50,241 nucleotides of DNA from an uncultured bacterium. Lineage in GTDB: Bacteria > Actinomycetota > Coriobacteriia > Coriobacteriales > Coriobacteriaceae. The DNA lies in assembly GCA_905214615.1 (NCBI GenBank), contig CAJMMX010000007.1:1-50241 (forward strand), read 5' to 3'. Below, piece after piece: positions 32,041 through 40,382 of the stretch. The number at the start of each line of letters is the position of its first letter. The first letter of the stretch is position 1. The position numbers were made by a program, and so were the translations under genes. Below the pieces are notes generated by a model. That model ran no database searches and was not told the DNA's origin. It saw only the letters and a list, made by a program, of their open reading frames with translations.

Positions 32041-32298
32041 CTACAACCTCAGCTGGCTGCGTGCGAACCAGTCAAGCAAGTAAAAAACTGAACCGCACGC
32101 AAACACCTGAGGACTGCTGCGTTTTGCCATGCAAACAATTTGTTTGAATGCGACTAAATCAAATGAAAGCTTAATCAAACAAAAATGCACGACTACTTTA
32201 TTGGAGCTCGTGGCTTTTCTGGCACCGCCGTTACGGCCGGATGCTGATCGACCCTGCGCTTTGAGGTTTAATGGAACCTGCGGCACAGTTGAACTCAT
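32041..32298 (-). CDS. Doubtful 85-residue open frame in the locus leader
   Basis: The stretch 31948-32431 has no convincing gene. This frame (from MSSTVPQVPLNLKAQG) has no ribosome site, but a GATAAT box sits 10 bases before its ATG, which would make a leaderless message. It resembles no family I know; residues 33-60 are hydrophobic. The same bases more likely serve as untranslated leader. Confidence 0.2.
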   Translation of the reverse strand: MSSTVPQVPLNLKAQGRSASGRNGGARKATSSNKVVVHFCLIKLSFDLVAFKQIVCMAKRSSPQVFACGSVFYLLDWFARSQLRL

Positions 32299-32307
32299 GT
32301 GACTCGA

Positions 32308-32313
32308 ATTATC
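32308..32313 (-). promoter_or_regulatory. Candidate extended -10 box (TGCTAGGATAAT region)
   Basis: GATAAT, or TAGGAT with an upstream TG, lies on the minus strand about 450 bases before the loaP-like gene. No good -35 match accompanies it. Confidence 0.3.
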
Positions 32314-32361
32314 CTAGCACAAGTATTTGATAGGAACCGATTTAGTTAATGTTGGACAAAA

Positions 32362-32391
32362 TATCTAAATAATTAGCAGGTTATTGCACAA
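32362..32391 (-). promoter_or_regulatory. Candidate promoter for the polysaccharide locus
   Basis: On the minus strand TTGTGC (32386-32391) and TAGATA (32362-32367) are separated by 18 bases. It lies downstream of the tRNA-Ala terminator and drives toward the locus. Confidence 0.35.
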
Positions 32392-32431
32392 CTTTTTGGC
32401 GTGCAGCTTGTTGGGGAGCTCGAAAATAAGA

Positions 32432-32455
32432 AAGGCCACTCGTTCGAGTGGCCTT
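32432..32455 (-). terminator. Terminator of tRNA-Ala
   Basis: AAGGCCACTCG and CGAGTGGCCTT form an 11-bp stem with a 2-base gap, so the tip opens into a small loop. TCTTATTTT follows on the minus strand. Confidence 0.8.
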
Positions 32456-32465
32456 GCATTCACGA

Positions 32466-32541
32466 TGGTGGAGACGAGGGGGATCGAACCCCTGACCTCT
32501 TGACTGCCAGTCAAGCGCTCTCCCAGCTGAGCTACGCCCCC
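32466..32541 (-). tRNA. tRNA-Ala (GGC anticodon)
   Basis: The minus strand folds as a cloverleaf: acceptor GGGGGCG/CGTCTCC with two G:U pairs, anticodon stem CTTGA/TCAAG around CTGGCAG (anticodon GGC, reading GCC), T-arm AGGGGTTCGATCCCCCT, and an encoded CCA. Confidence 0.95.
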
Positions 32542-32638
32542 GTGACGAGGAGATACTATAGGGGAATGTCTTTGGGGATGCAAGAGGAAATTTTGGGTTT
32601 GCTGCTCCGTCCCAGGAAAACCCTCACGGGCCGTCACC

Positions 32639-33280
32639 CTACTTGTAAAGGTAGGCGATTGCCGTTCCCTGGTGGACGGTTATCGTTGCTGTTTTTCTTA
32701 CGATGTTGCTGATACCAGTGTCGGCTAGTAAGCCCAAGAAGGCGTGTTCCAGTTCCCATTCTAGGCCGTGTTCGCTTACCTGGGTGTTGGGGGCTATAGC
32801 AATAATGGAAAACGTTTTGCCCTCAGCGCCTTCGATGGTCCACGATTCATCTGCGTGAAGAATGCGGGCGACCACCTTGTCCTCGACGATCCAGACGGGG
32901 GCACCCTCGTAGCCCGCGAGCAGGCCCAGTACGGAAAGCGCCATATCAGGACGGCCGCCCGTAGCGCAGGTCGCAACTACTTCGGCACCCGGCCAGCGGC
33001 GTCGGACGGAATCGAGCGCCAGTGCCAGGTCGGTATAGTCCTTGTAGGGGTCGTGGCGCTCAACTTCAAAGTCGGTGGCGACATCGACCAACGCGCGACC
33101 GGCGTCGCTCACCGTGTCGGCGTCCCCCACATATACGTCGCAGCTCAAACCGGCACCCAGCAGAGCATCCAGGCCGCAGTCCACAGCGATGACGTGGTCG
33201 CACTCCCCTGCTAGCCTACGCAACAGATCCGCGCTCGCCACCACGGGCGAGCCGCAGACCACTAATACCTTACAAACCAC
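32639..33280 (-). CDS. thiN: Thiamine pyrophosphokinase
   Basis: The enzyme converts thiamine to thiamine pyrophosphate with ATP. The 213 residues include CGSPVVASADLLRRL, the substrate loop VIAVDCGLDALLGAGL, the VGDADTVSDAG acidic motif, the family hallmark PYKDYTDLALALD, and the C-terminal TPK B1-like domain SEHGLEWEL. The length is standard. The start is a GTG at 33280 with GAGGG close by. The gene follows the HAD phosphatase gene by nine bases, so the two are probably cotranscribed. Thiamine salvage rather than synthesis is implied here. Confidence 0.9.
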   Translation of the reverse strand: MVCKVLVVCGSPVVASADLLRRLAGECDHVIAVDCGLDALLGAGLSCDVYVGDADTVSDAGRALVDVATDFEVERHDPYKDYTDLALALDSVRRRWPGAEVVATCATGGRPDMALSVLGLLAGYEGAPVWIVEDKVVARILHADESWTIEGAEGKTFSIIAIAPNTQVSEHGLEWELEHAFLGLLADTGISNIVRKTATITVHQGTAIAYLYK

Positions 33281-33289
33281 AGCCCTCGC

Positions 33290-33979
33290 CTATCCCTCAA
33301 ACGCCAGCACGTGATCCAGATCCAGGTCCTTATAGCTGTCGATAAAGATATCGCAGTTGTCGCGCACATCGTCGCGCTTCATGCGGCCGTGCGGATCATA
33401 GATGCCCACGCGGTTAAAGCCTGCGGTGCCAGAGCTCTTTAGGCCAAAAACGGCGTCCTCAAACACCCAGGCGCGCTCAAACCTGTGCCCATGACGCTCC
33501 TCCAGACAGCGCAGCGCCAACTCGTACACATCGGGAAACTGCTTGGAGCGTCCCGCCTCGCCCGTCGTGGTAATAAACTCCATATAGCGATCAAGGCCAG
33601 CACCCGCAAGCGCGGACTGCACCAGCTCAGCCGGCGTGGACGTGGCAACGCACATGGCAATACCGGCCTCCTTCGCCTGCTCCAAAAATGCAAGCAGACC
33701 CTCGCGTGGCGGCACCTTAGAGTAGCCATCGATCAGAATGTCGCCCAGCTCGCGATACAGCTCCTCGCCATTCGCTCCAATGCCCCAGGTGTCGTGGTAG
33801 GCCTGGCACTCGTCCTCGAGCGACAAATGCTCAAACTGGGCAAAATCGTCGACCGTTACGTCAACTCCGTGGCGGTGCAATAACTCGGGCTGAGCATAGG
33901 CCCAAACGGGGGTGCTATTAACCAGTGTTCCGTCGCAATCGAAAATAAAAGCGACATTGGGAGCAGCGGTCTGGGACAT
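33290..33979 (-). CDS. HAD-superfamily phosphatase / beta-phosphoglucomutase-like
   Basis: This 229-residue protein has HAD motif I FIFDCDGTLVNSTPVW with the nucleophile and acid aspartates, a helical cap (EHLSLEDECQAYHDTW region), motif II CVATSTPAEL, and motif III/IV WVFEDAVFGLKSSGTAGF. The cap type and length fit the phosphoglycolate phosphatase/beta-phosphoglucomutase group; the substrate cannot be read. The ATG at 33979 has AGG at the right distance; an in-frame ATG at 34000 is possible. Operator-like repeats lie in the space shared with glgB, so a sugar phosphate substrate is tempting but unproven. Confidence 0.82.
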   Translation of the reverse strand: MSQTAAPNVAFIFDCDGTLVNSTPVWAYAQPELLHRHGVDVTVDDFAQFEHLSLEDECQAYHDTWGIGANGEELYRELGDILIDGYSKVPPREGLLAFLEQAKEAGIAMCVATSTPAELVQSALAGAGLDRYMEFITTTGEAGRSKQFPDVYELALRCLEERHGHRFERAWVFEDAVFGLKSSGTAGFNRVGIYDPHGRMKRDDVRDNCDIFIDSYKDLDLDHVLAFEG

Positions 33980-34013
33980 AAACGAACCTTTCGATGTCAA
34001 ATGGTAAACATCC

Positions 34014-34089
34014 TGCTAAAAACGTTTTACCAAACGTCAGACTAACAATCTTGAAACCCTAATTGGTAAAACTGTCAAGAGTTTTACCA
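34014..34089. promoter_or_regulatory. Candidate LacI-family operators upstream of glgB
   Basis: The 330-base space between the HAD gene and glgB holds several copies of TGGTAAAAC. TGCTAAAAACGTTTTACCA at 34014-34032 is a near-palindrome around ACGT. TGGTAAAAC at 34064-34072 and GTTTTACCA at 34081-34089 form perfect 9-bp arms with an 8-base spacer. A lone TGGTAAAC lies at 34002. A CG-centred, AT-flanked palindrome is the usual shape of LacI-family sites. Nothing else is seen in this space. Confidence 0.45.
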
Positions 34090-34310
34090 TCGCAATTCTG
34101 CCAGTGGTCTAAACATGGCGCTCGCCGATTAAACACCGCCGCAAATCCACTTTTCTCCATAAAAGTAACGAACAGGTGTTATCGTATTTCGTGCCGAAAG
34201 TTCCACCGAGCACGCGAGGTGGAACGAATCATAGAACTATCGCCGTCCCTTCGATTCGTGCAGCCTTGGACCTTTCGCATCTAGTCACCAAGGCAACACG
34301 CTGCCGCGTC

Positions 34311-36605
34311 ATGATGGGATCAAACGTGAGCGATACAAAGCTAAAGCCAGCAACTAAAAAGCCCGCTACCCGTAAAGCCGCCCCGCACGCACCGGAACTC
34401 TCCAAGGACGATGTCTACCTGTTTGGCATCGGCACGTGGGAGCGCAGCTGGGAAAAGATGGGCGCGCACCCCGACACGCAGAACCGTACGCGCGGCTGGC
34501 GCTTTTGCGTTTGGGCGCCCGATGTAAAGAGCGTGCATGTCATTGGCGAATTTAACGACTGGGATGAGGAAGCCAACCCTCTGGTGCTCGTGCATACGAG
34601 CGCTATTTGGGAAGGCTTTATTCCTGGCGCCGAGCAGGGTCAGCTCTATAAGTATCTCATTGAGACCAACGAGGGCGAGAAGCTCTACAAGGCCGATCCG
34701 TACGCCTTTAAGGCTGAGTGCCCTCCGGGTACCGCCAGCGTGTTGTGGACCCTCGATGGCTACAAGTGGAACGACGCCGCATGGCTCAAGCGCCGCGCCA
34801 GTCATAACCACATGTCGCAGCCCCTTAACATCTACGAGGTGCATATTGGCTCGTGGAAGCGCCACGGCGACGCGCCACAGGGCGAGCCGGACGAGTACGG
34901 CAACTACCCCGGCCCCATGGACCCCTTCCCCGCGCAGCGCGGCGAGTTTTACACCTACGACGACCTGTCGGTGGAGCTCGTGGACTACGTGCGCGACATG
35001 GGCTATACGCATATCGAGGTCATGCCGCTCATGGAGCATCCCTTCGACGGCTCCTGGGGCTACCAGACGACCGGCTACTACGCCGCCACGTCACGCTACG
35101 GCAACCCGCAGCAGCTCATGCACTTTATCGATGCATGCCATGAGGCAGGCATCGGCGTGATCATGGACTGGGTACCCGGCGGTTTTTGCGCCGACTCCCA
35201 CGGCCTTGCCACCTTTAACGGCCACATGCTGTTTGAGCACGAGATTCACCCCAACTGGGGAACGCACAAGTTCGATTTCGCCCGCGGCGAGGTCCGCTCC
35301 TTCCTGGTCTCCAACGTGCTGTACTGGCTCGAAAACTTCCACGTGGACGGCATCCGCATGGACGGTGTGTCCAGCATGCTGTACCTCAACTTTGGCATTG
35401 ACGATCCCGGCCAAAAGAAGTTCAACAAGTACGGTACCGAGGAGGACCTGGACGCCAGCGCGTTTATCCGCCAGGTCAACTGCGCCGTAGAGGCGCACTA
35501 CCCCGACGTGATGATGATGGCCGAGGAGTCCACCGCGTGGCCGCTCGTGACCTATCCGCCGCAGGACGGCGGCCTGGGCTTCCACTACAAGTGGGACATG
35601 GGCTGGATGAATGACACCCTGCACTATATGCAAACCGATTTTCCGTGGCGCCCCGGCAACCACGGGCTGCTCACGTTCTCCATTATGTACGCCTTTACCG
35701 AGAACTTTATCTGCCCGCTAAGCCACGACGAGGTCGTGCACGGCAAGTGCTCGCTCATCGGCCGCATGCCGGGCGACTGGTGGCGCCAGTTTGCCGGCCT
35801 GCGCACGCTGGCTTTCTACCAGATGACGCACCCCGGCGCCAAGCTCAACTTTATGGGCAACGAGATCGGCCAGTTTATTGAGTGGCGCTACTACGAGTCC
35901 ATCCAGTGGTTCCTGACCGAGGAGTACGAGACTCACCGTCATCATCAGGCGTTCATCAAGGCACTCAACCACCTGTACACCGCCGAGCCCGCCCTGTACG
36001 AGCGCGGCTACACCGATGACGGCTTTACCTGGATCGACGCGGACAACTCCAAGCAGTCCATCGTGAGCTTTGTGCGCCAGGGCGAGGACGTCGATGACGA
36101 CCTGGTGATCTTGATCAACTTTGACCCGGCAAGCTACGAGAGCTTCCGCGTGGGCGTGCCGCGCGAGGGTGACTGGGAGGTCATCTTTGATTCCGACCGT
36201 CCCGAGTTCGGTGGCAGCGGCTATGCCGGCGAGGAGCCCTACACCTGCTCGAGCGAGCCCTATCCCTGGAACGGGCAGATGGACTCCATCGAGATCAAGG
36301 TTCCCGGCCTGGCAGGCGTGGTGCTTAAGCGCCGCGGTCCCAGCAGCTATATGCCGCCTGTGGTCGAGGAGCCCAAGGCTGCGCCCAAAAAGCGCACGTC
36401 CTTGGTGAAGCCCAAGGCTGCGCCCAAAAAGCGCACGTCCTTGGTGAAGCCCAAGCCCGCGGCTGCCAAGAAGGCTCCTGCCACGGCCAAGGCCAAGGCT
36501 GCTGCAAAGCCCGCTGCTAAGGCCGCAGCCAAGAAACCGGCTGCCAAAAAGGCCGCTACCAAGGCCAAGTCTGCTTCTGCTAAGCCGTCTGCCAAGGATG
36601 CGTAA
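34311..36605 (+). CDS. glgB: 1,4-alpha-glucan branching enzyme with a Lys/Ala-rich C-terminal tail
   Basis: GlgB cuts alpha-1,4 chains and rejoins them as alpha-1,6 branches. After a short basic start there is a CBM48 domain (WRFCVWAPDVKSVHVIGEFN), then GH13: HIEVMPLMEHPFDGSWGYQT, VIMDWVPGGF, DGIRMDGVSSMLYL with the nucleophile aspartate, MMAEESTAWP with the acid/base glutamate, and LSHDEVVHGK. From about residue 684 an 80-residue tail follows that is nearly all K, A, P, S and T, including two copies of PKAAPKKRTSLVK and then histone-H1-like AKAAAKPAAK repeats. Such a tail is not part of normal GlgB. The start among ATG 34311, ATG 34314 and GTG 34326 is uncertain. Confidence 0.93.
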   Translation: MMGSNVSDTKLKPATKKPATRKAAPHAPELSKDDVYLFGIGTWERSWEKMGAHPDTQNRTRGWRFCVWAPDVKSVHVIGEFNDWDEEANPLVLVHTSAIWEGFIPGAEQGQLYKYLIETNEGEKLYKADPYAFKAECPPGTASVLWTLDGYKWNDAAWLKRRASHNHMSQPLNIYEVHIGSWKRHGDAPQGEPDEYGNYPGPMDPFPAQRGEFYTYDDLSVELVDYVRDMGYTHIEVMPLMEHPFDGSWGYQTTGYYAATSRYGNPQQLMHFIDACHEAGIGVIMDWVPGGFCADSHGLATFNGHMLFEHEIHPNWGTHKFDFARGEVRSFLVSNVLYWLENFHVDGIRMDGVSSMLYLNFGIDDPGQKKFNKYGTEEDLDASAFIRQVNCAVEAHYPDVMMMAEESTAWPLVTYPPQDGGLGFHYKWDMGWMNDTLHYMQTDFPWRPGNHGLLTFSIMYAFTENFICPLSHDEVVHGKCSLIGRMPGDWWRQFAGLRTLAFYQMTHPGAKLNFMGNEIGQFIEWRYYESIQWFLTEEYETHRHHQAFIKALNHLYTAEPALYERGYTDDGFTWIDADNSKQSIVSFVRQGEDVDDDLVILINFDPASYESFRVGVPREGDWEVIFDSDRPEFGGSGYAGEEPYTCSSEPYPWNGQMDSIEIKVPGLAGVVLKRRGPSSYMPPVVEEPKAAPKKRTSLVKPKAAPKKRTSLVKPKPAAAKKAPATAKAKAAAKPAAKAAAKKPAAKKAATKAKSASAKPSAKDA
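36371..36448 (+). repeat. Exact 39-bp tandem duplication in the glgB tail
   Basis: The 39 bases at 36371-36409 recur exactly at 36410-36448. They encode 13 residues (PKAAPKKRTSLVK) twice, so the frame is kept. The exact identity points to recent duplication. Confidence 0.95.
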
Positions 36606-36698
36606 CAAAACCGTTACAGCTGTAATTACCCGCCCCGCGAGGGCGTAGGATACATGTCATAACCGTTTCGGGGAACAACTCCCGGGGGAAAGGAACGT

Positions 36699-39125
36699 AT
36701 GAATAAGATCTTCGACAACAAGCAGGAGTTTACCGAGCTCTATCGCGATGCCGTCATGAGCATCAGCGGCAAGAGCGTCGAGGCCGCCAGCGACCTCGAC
36801 CGCTTTAATGCCCTGGCCAAGCTCGTGGCCGAGAAGGCGCGCACCGTTGCCACCAAGAGCGACGCCCGCGTCACCGCCGAGGGCAAAAAGCGCGTGTACT
36901 ACTTCTCGATCGAGTTTTTGATCGGCCGACTGCTCGACAACTACTTGCTCAACTTTGGCGTGCGCGACATGGTCGCCGAGGCGCTCGACGACATGGGCTT
37001 CGATCTGTCCGTCATCGAGAACCAGGAGCCCGATCCGGCTCTGGGCAACGGTGGCCTGGGCCGTCTGGCCGCATGCTTCCTGGATTCGATGGCAGCCGAG
37101 GGCATTGCCGGCTACGGCAACGGCATGCGCTACCGCTACGGCCTGTTTAAGCAGGAGATCGTCAACGGCAGCCAGGTCGAGGCCACCGACGAGTGGCTTA
37201 CCCACGGCTATCCCTGGGAGGTCCGTCGTCAGGATAAGGCCGTGACCATCAAGTTTGGCGGCCGCGTCGAGGGCTTTGAGGAGGATGGCCGCACGTTTTA
37301 CCGCACGGTGGACACGCAGGATATCCTGGCCGTCCCTTATGACATCCCCGTCGTGGGCTATGCCGGCGAGACCGTCAACAAGCTGCGCGTCTGGGCTGCC
37401 GAGCCGGTCGAGGAGCACTTCGATCTGGAGGCCTTCAACCGAGGCGACTACGCCCTGGCCGATGCCGAGCGCGCCGAGGCCGAGGCCATCAGCGCCATCC
37501 TCTACCCCAACGACGCCGGCGAGCACGGTCGTCTGCTGCGCCTGAAGCAGGAGTACTTGTTTGTTTCGGCCGGCATCTACAGCCTGCTCGACACCTTTGA
37601 GAAGGAGCACGGCGAGAACTGGGAGCTGCTGCCGCAGTTTGTGGCCATCCACACCAACGACACGCACCCCGCCATGTGCGGCCCCGAGCTCATGCGTATT
37701 CTCATCGACGAGAAAAAGCTCGAGTGGGACGACGCCTGGAACATCGTGACGCAGGTCGTGAGCTACACCAACCACACCATCCTGCCCGAGGCCTTGGAGA
37801 AGTGGCCTATCGGCACGTTCTCCAAGCTCCTCCCCCGCGTGTACCAGATCATCGACGAGATCAGCCGTCGTTGGCACGAGTCGTTCGACACCACGAAGGA
37901 GGGCTGGCAGGAGCGTCTGCGCCAGACCGCCATCCTGTGGGACGGCGAGATTCGCATGGCCAACCTGTCTGTGATCTGCAGCCACAGCGTCAACGGCGTG
38001 GCCAAGATCCATTCCGACATCATCAAGAACATCGTGCTCAAGGACTTCTATGCCCTGACGCCCGAGAAGTTCAACAACAAGACCAACGGCATCTCGCACC
38101 GTCGCTTCTTTGCCGAGGCCAACCCCACCTACGCCAAGCTCGTGACCGAGGCCATTAGCGATGGCTGGCTCAAAGACGCCTTTGAGCTTGAGAAACTCAA
38201 GGAGTTTAAGGACGACACCGAGTTCCTGAAGGCCGTGGGTGCCTCCAAGCGCGCCAACAAGGAGCGTCTGGCCGCCTACGTTAAGGCCGAGACCGGTCTG
38301 GTCATCGACCCCAACACCGTCTTCGATGTCCAGGTAAAGCGCTTCCACGCCTATAAGCGCCAGCTCATGAACATCATGAAGGTGATGGACATCTACAACC
38401 GTCGCATTGCCGATCCCAAATTCCACGTGACGCCGACGACCTTCATCTTTAGTGGCAAGGCTGCCTCGAGCTACACCTTTGCCAAGGAGACCATCCGCCT
38501 CATTAACTCCGTTGCCGACGTCATCAACAACGACGCTCGCGTGAACGAGGTCATGAAGGTCTGCTTTATCCCCAACTTCCGCGTGAGCAACGCCCAGCTC
38601 ATCTACCCCGCCGCCGAGATCTCGGAGCAGATCTCCACGGCCGGCAAGGAGGCCTCGGGCACGTCCAACATGAAGCTCATGATGAACGGCGCCATTACGC
38701 TGGGCACCCTCGACGGCGCCAACATCGAGATCGCCGATCTGGCCGGCCGCGAGAACGAGGCCATCTTTGGCCTGACCGCCCCCGAGGTCGAGCAGCTCTG
38801 GGCATCCAACAGCTACTTTGCGTGGGATACCCTCAACGGCGACCGCGAGCGTCTGGGCCGCGTGATGGACGAGCTCAAGGACAACACGTTTGCGGGTCTT
38901 TCGGGCAACTTCGAGAGCATCTACAACGAGCTCATGAACAACAACGACCCCGACCTAGTCATGGCTGACTTCCGTAGCTACGTGGATGCATGGGAGAACC
39001 TCACGGGCAGCTACGGCGACCAGGAGACCTGGAACCGCAAGGCCCTGCTCAACACCGCCTCGAGTGGCTGGTTCTCGTCCGACCGCACCATTCGCGAGTA
39101 TCGCGACGAGATCTGGCACGCATAA
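36699..39125 (+). CDS. glgP: Glycogen/starch phosphorylase
   Basis: GlgP releases glucose 1-phosphate from glycogen ends using phosphate and pyridoxal phosphate. The 808 residues are the normal length. Motifs are VYYFSIEFLIGRLLDNYLLNF, PDPALGNGGLGRLAACF, AIHTNDTHPAMC, RRFFAEANP, QVKRFHAYKRQLMNI, IPNFRVSNAQL and the PLP-lysine region GKEASGTSNMKLMMNGAITL. AAAGGA precedes the ATG. The gene lies about 90 bases after glgB, with TAGGATACAT as a possible -10 region in between. It has no Lys/Ala tail, unlike GlgB and GlgA. Confidence 0.97.
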   Translation: MNKIFDNKQEFTELYRDAVMSISGKSVEAASDLDRFNALAKLVAEKARTVATKSDARVTAEGKKRVYYFSIEFLIGRLLDNYLLNFGVRDMVAEALDDMGFDLSVIENQEPDPALGNGGLGRLAACFLDSMAAEGIAGYGNGMRYRYGLFKQEIVNGSQVEATDEWLTHGYPWEVRRQDKAVTIKFGGRVEGFEEDGRTFYRTVDTQDILAVPYDIPVVGYAGETVNKLRVWAAEPVEEHFDLEAFNRGDYALADAERAEAEAISAILYPNDAGEHGRLLRLKQEYLFVSAGIYSLLDTFEKEHGENWELLPQFVAIHTNDTHPAMCGPELMRILIDEKKLEWDDAWNIVTQVVSYTNHTILPEALEKWPIGTFSKLLPRVYQIIDEISRRWHESFDTTKEGWQERLRQTAILWDGEIRMANLSVICSHSVNGVAKIHSDIIKNIVLKDFYALTPEKFNNKTNGISHRRFFAEANPTYAKLVTEAISDGWLKDAFELEKLKEFKDDTEFLKAVGASKRANKERLAAYVKAETGLVIDPNTVFDVQVKRFHAYKRQLMNIMKVMDIYNRRIADPKFHVTPTTFIFSGKAASSYTFAKETIRLINSVADVINNDARVNEVMKVCFIPNFRVSNAQLIYPAAEISEQISTAGKEASGTSNMKLMMNGAITLGTLDGANIEIADLAGRENEAIFGLTAPEVEQLWASNSYFAWDTLNGDRERLGRVMDELKDNTFAGLSGNFESIYNELMNNNDPDLVMADFRSYVDAWENLTGSYGDQETWNRKALLNTASSGWFSSDRTIREYRDEIWHA

Positions 39126-39159
39126 AGCGCGCGAGCTCCCTTTGCCGCACGGCATTACT

Positions 39160-39190
39160 CGACGGGCGTGACAGTGCGCCGCGCCCGTCG
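39160..39190 (+). terminator. GC-rich hairpin between glgP and glgC
   Basis: CGACGGGCG at 39160-39168 pairs with CGCCCGTCG at 39182-39190. No T-run follows, so it may attenuate or stabilise rather than terminate. Confidence 0.35.
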
Positions 39191-39229
39191 CTAATGGGTT
39201 AGGAACATCGATGACAGAAGGAGAAATCG

Positions 39230-40378
39230 ATGAGTAAGAAAGAATGCATCGCGATGCTCCTCGCAGGAGGACAGGGCAGCCGATTGGGGGCACTCACCCA
39301 AAAGATCGCCAAGCCGGCGGTTAGCTTTGGTGGCAAGTTCCGCATTATCGACTTTTCGCTGTCCAACTGCTCCAACTCGGGCATCGACACGGTGGGCGTT
39401 CTGACGCAGTACCGTCCCTACCTGCTGCATGCCTACGTGGGCTCCGGCGAGGCGTGGGATCTGGACAGCCGCGACGGCGGCGTGTCGATCCTGCCGCCGT
39501 ACGAGACGCAGACCGGCGGCGCCTGGTATGCGGGAACGGCCGACGCCATTACGCAGAACCTCGACTACATCAAGGCCAACGACCCCAAGTACGTCCTGAT
39601 TCTTTCGGGCGATCACCTGTATCGCATGGACTACCGCAAGATGCTTAAGACGCACATTGAGAACAACGCCGACCTCACGGTGAGCGTTATGCCCGTGCCG
39701 TGGGAGGAAGCCAGCCGCTTTGGCATCCTGACCACCGACCCCGAAGACGGCCGCATCACCAAGTTCACCGAGAAGCCCGAGAAGCCCGATTCGAACCTCG
39801 CGTCCATGGGCATCTACATCTTCTCGGCCGACGTGCTGATCGAGGCGCTCGAGGAGGACGCTCAGGACCAGCGCTCGAGCCACGACTTTGGCAAGGACAT
39901 CATCCCCAAGCTGCTCGGTGAGAACAAGCGCCTGTACAGCTACGAGTTCCACGGCTTCTGGAAGGACGTCGGCACCATCGCCAGCTTCCATGAGACCTCG
40001 ATGGACCTGCTGGGTAACAACCCCGAGTTCGATCTGTTCGACAAGAACTTCCCCATCATGTCCAACATCACCACGCGTCCGCCGCACTACATTGGCCCTG
40101 ACGGCCGCCTGGACGACTGCCTGGTCTCCAACGGCTGCAAGATCTACGGCACCGCTCGCCACTCGATCCTTTCGACCGATGTCATCATCGAGGAGCGCGC
40201 CGTGGTCGAGGACTCCGTGCTGCTGCCGGGTGCGCACGTTAAGAGCGGCGCGCACATCTGCCGCGCTATTTTGGGCGAGAACTCCACGGTCGAAGAGGGC
40301 GTGAAGCTCGGCTCTGTCGATACCACCAAGGATACGGCCGTCGTTGGAAATGACGTCGTTATCGGGAAGGGGGAATGA
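39230..40378 (+). CDS. glgC: Glucose-1-phosphate adenylyltransferase (catalytic subunit)
   Basis: GlgC makes ADP-glucose, the committed glycogen precursor. The 382 residues show the nucleotidyltransferase signature MLLAGGQGSRLGALT, KPAVSFGGKFRIIDFSLSNC, GTADAITQNLDYI, LSGDHLYRMDY, FTEKPEKPDSNLASMGIYIF and HDFGKDIIPKL, then a left-handed beta-helix with repeated hexapeptides (TDVIIEERAVVEDSVLLPGA). It has AAGGAG before the ATG. The next gene encodes the non-catalytic GlgD, so the enzyme is probably a GlgC/GlgD heterotetramer as in Firmicutes. Confidence 0.96.
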   Translation: MSKKECIAMLLAGGQGSRLGALTQKIAKPAVSFGGKFRIIDFSLSNCSNSGIDTVGVLTQYRPYLLHAYVGSGEAWDLDSRDGGVSILPPYETQTGGAWYAGTADAITQNLDYIKANDPKYVLILSGDHLYRMDYRKMLKTHIENNADLTVSVMPVPWEEASRFGILTTDPEDGRITKFTEKPEKPDSNLASMGIYIFSADVLIEALEEDAQDQRSSHDFGKDIIPKLLGENKRLYSYEFHGFWKDVGTIASFHETSMDLLGNNPEFDLFDKNFPIMSNITTRPPHYIGPDGRLDDCLVSNGCKIYGTARHSILSTDVIIEERAVVEDSVLLPGAHVKSGAHICRAILGENSTVEEGVKLGSVDTTKDTAVVGNDVVIGKGE

Positions 40379-40382
40379 TCCG

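Noticed and set aside
36361..36605. glgB tail as a separate histone-like gene or frameshift product
   Set aside because: It continues in frame from the enzyme with no start or ribosome site of its own.
36657..38426. 589-residue minus-strand frame within glgP
   Set aside because: Antisense shadow of a confidently identified phosphorylase.
40344..40382. Upstream-extended glgD start overlapping glgC
   Set aside because: ATG 40383 has a ribosome site and matches the family start; the extension adds residues with no match.
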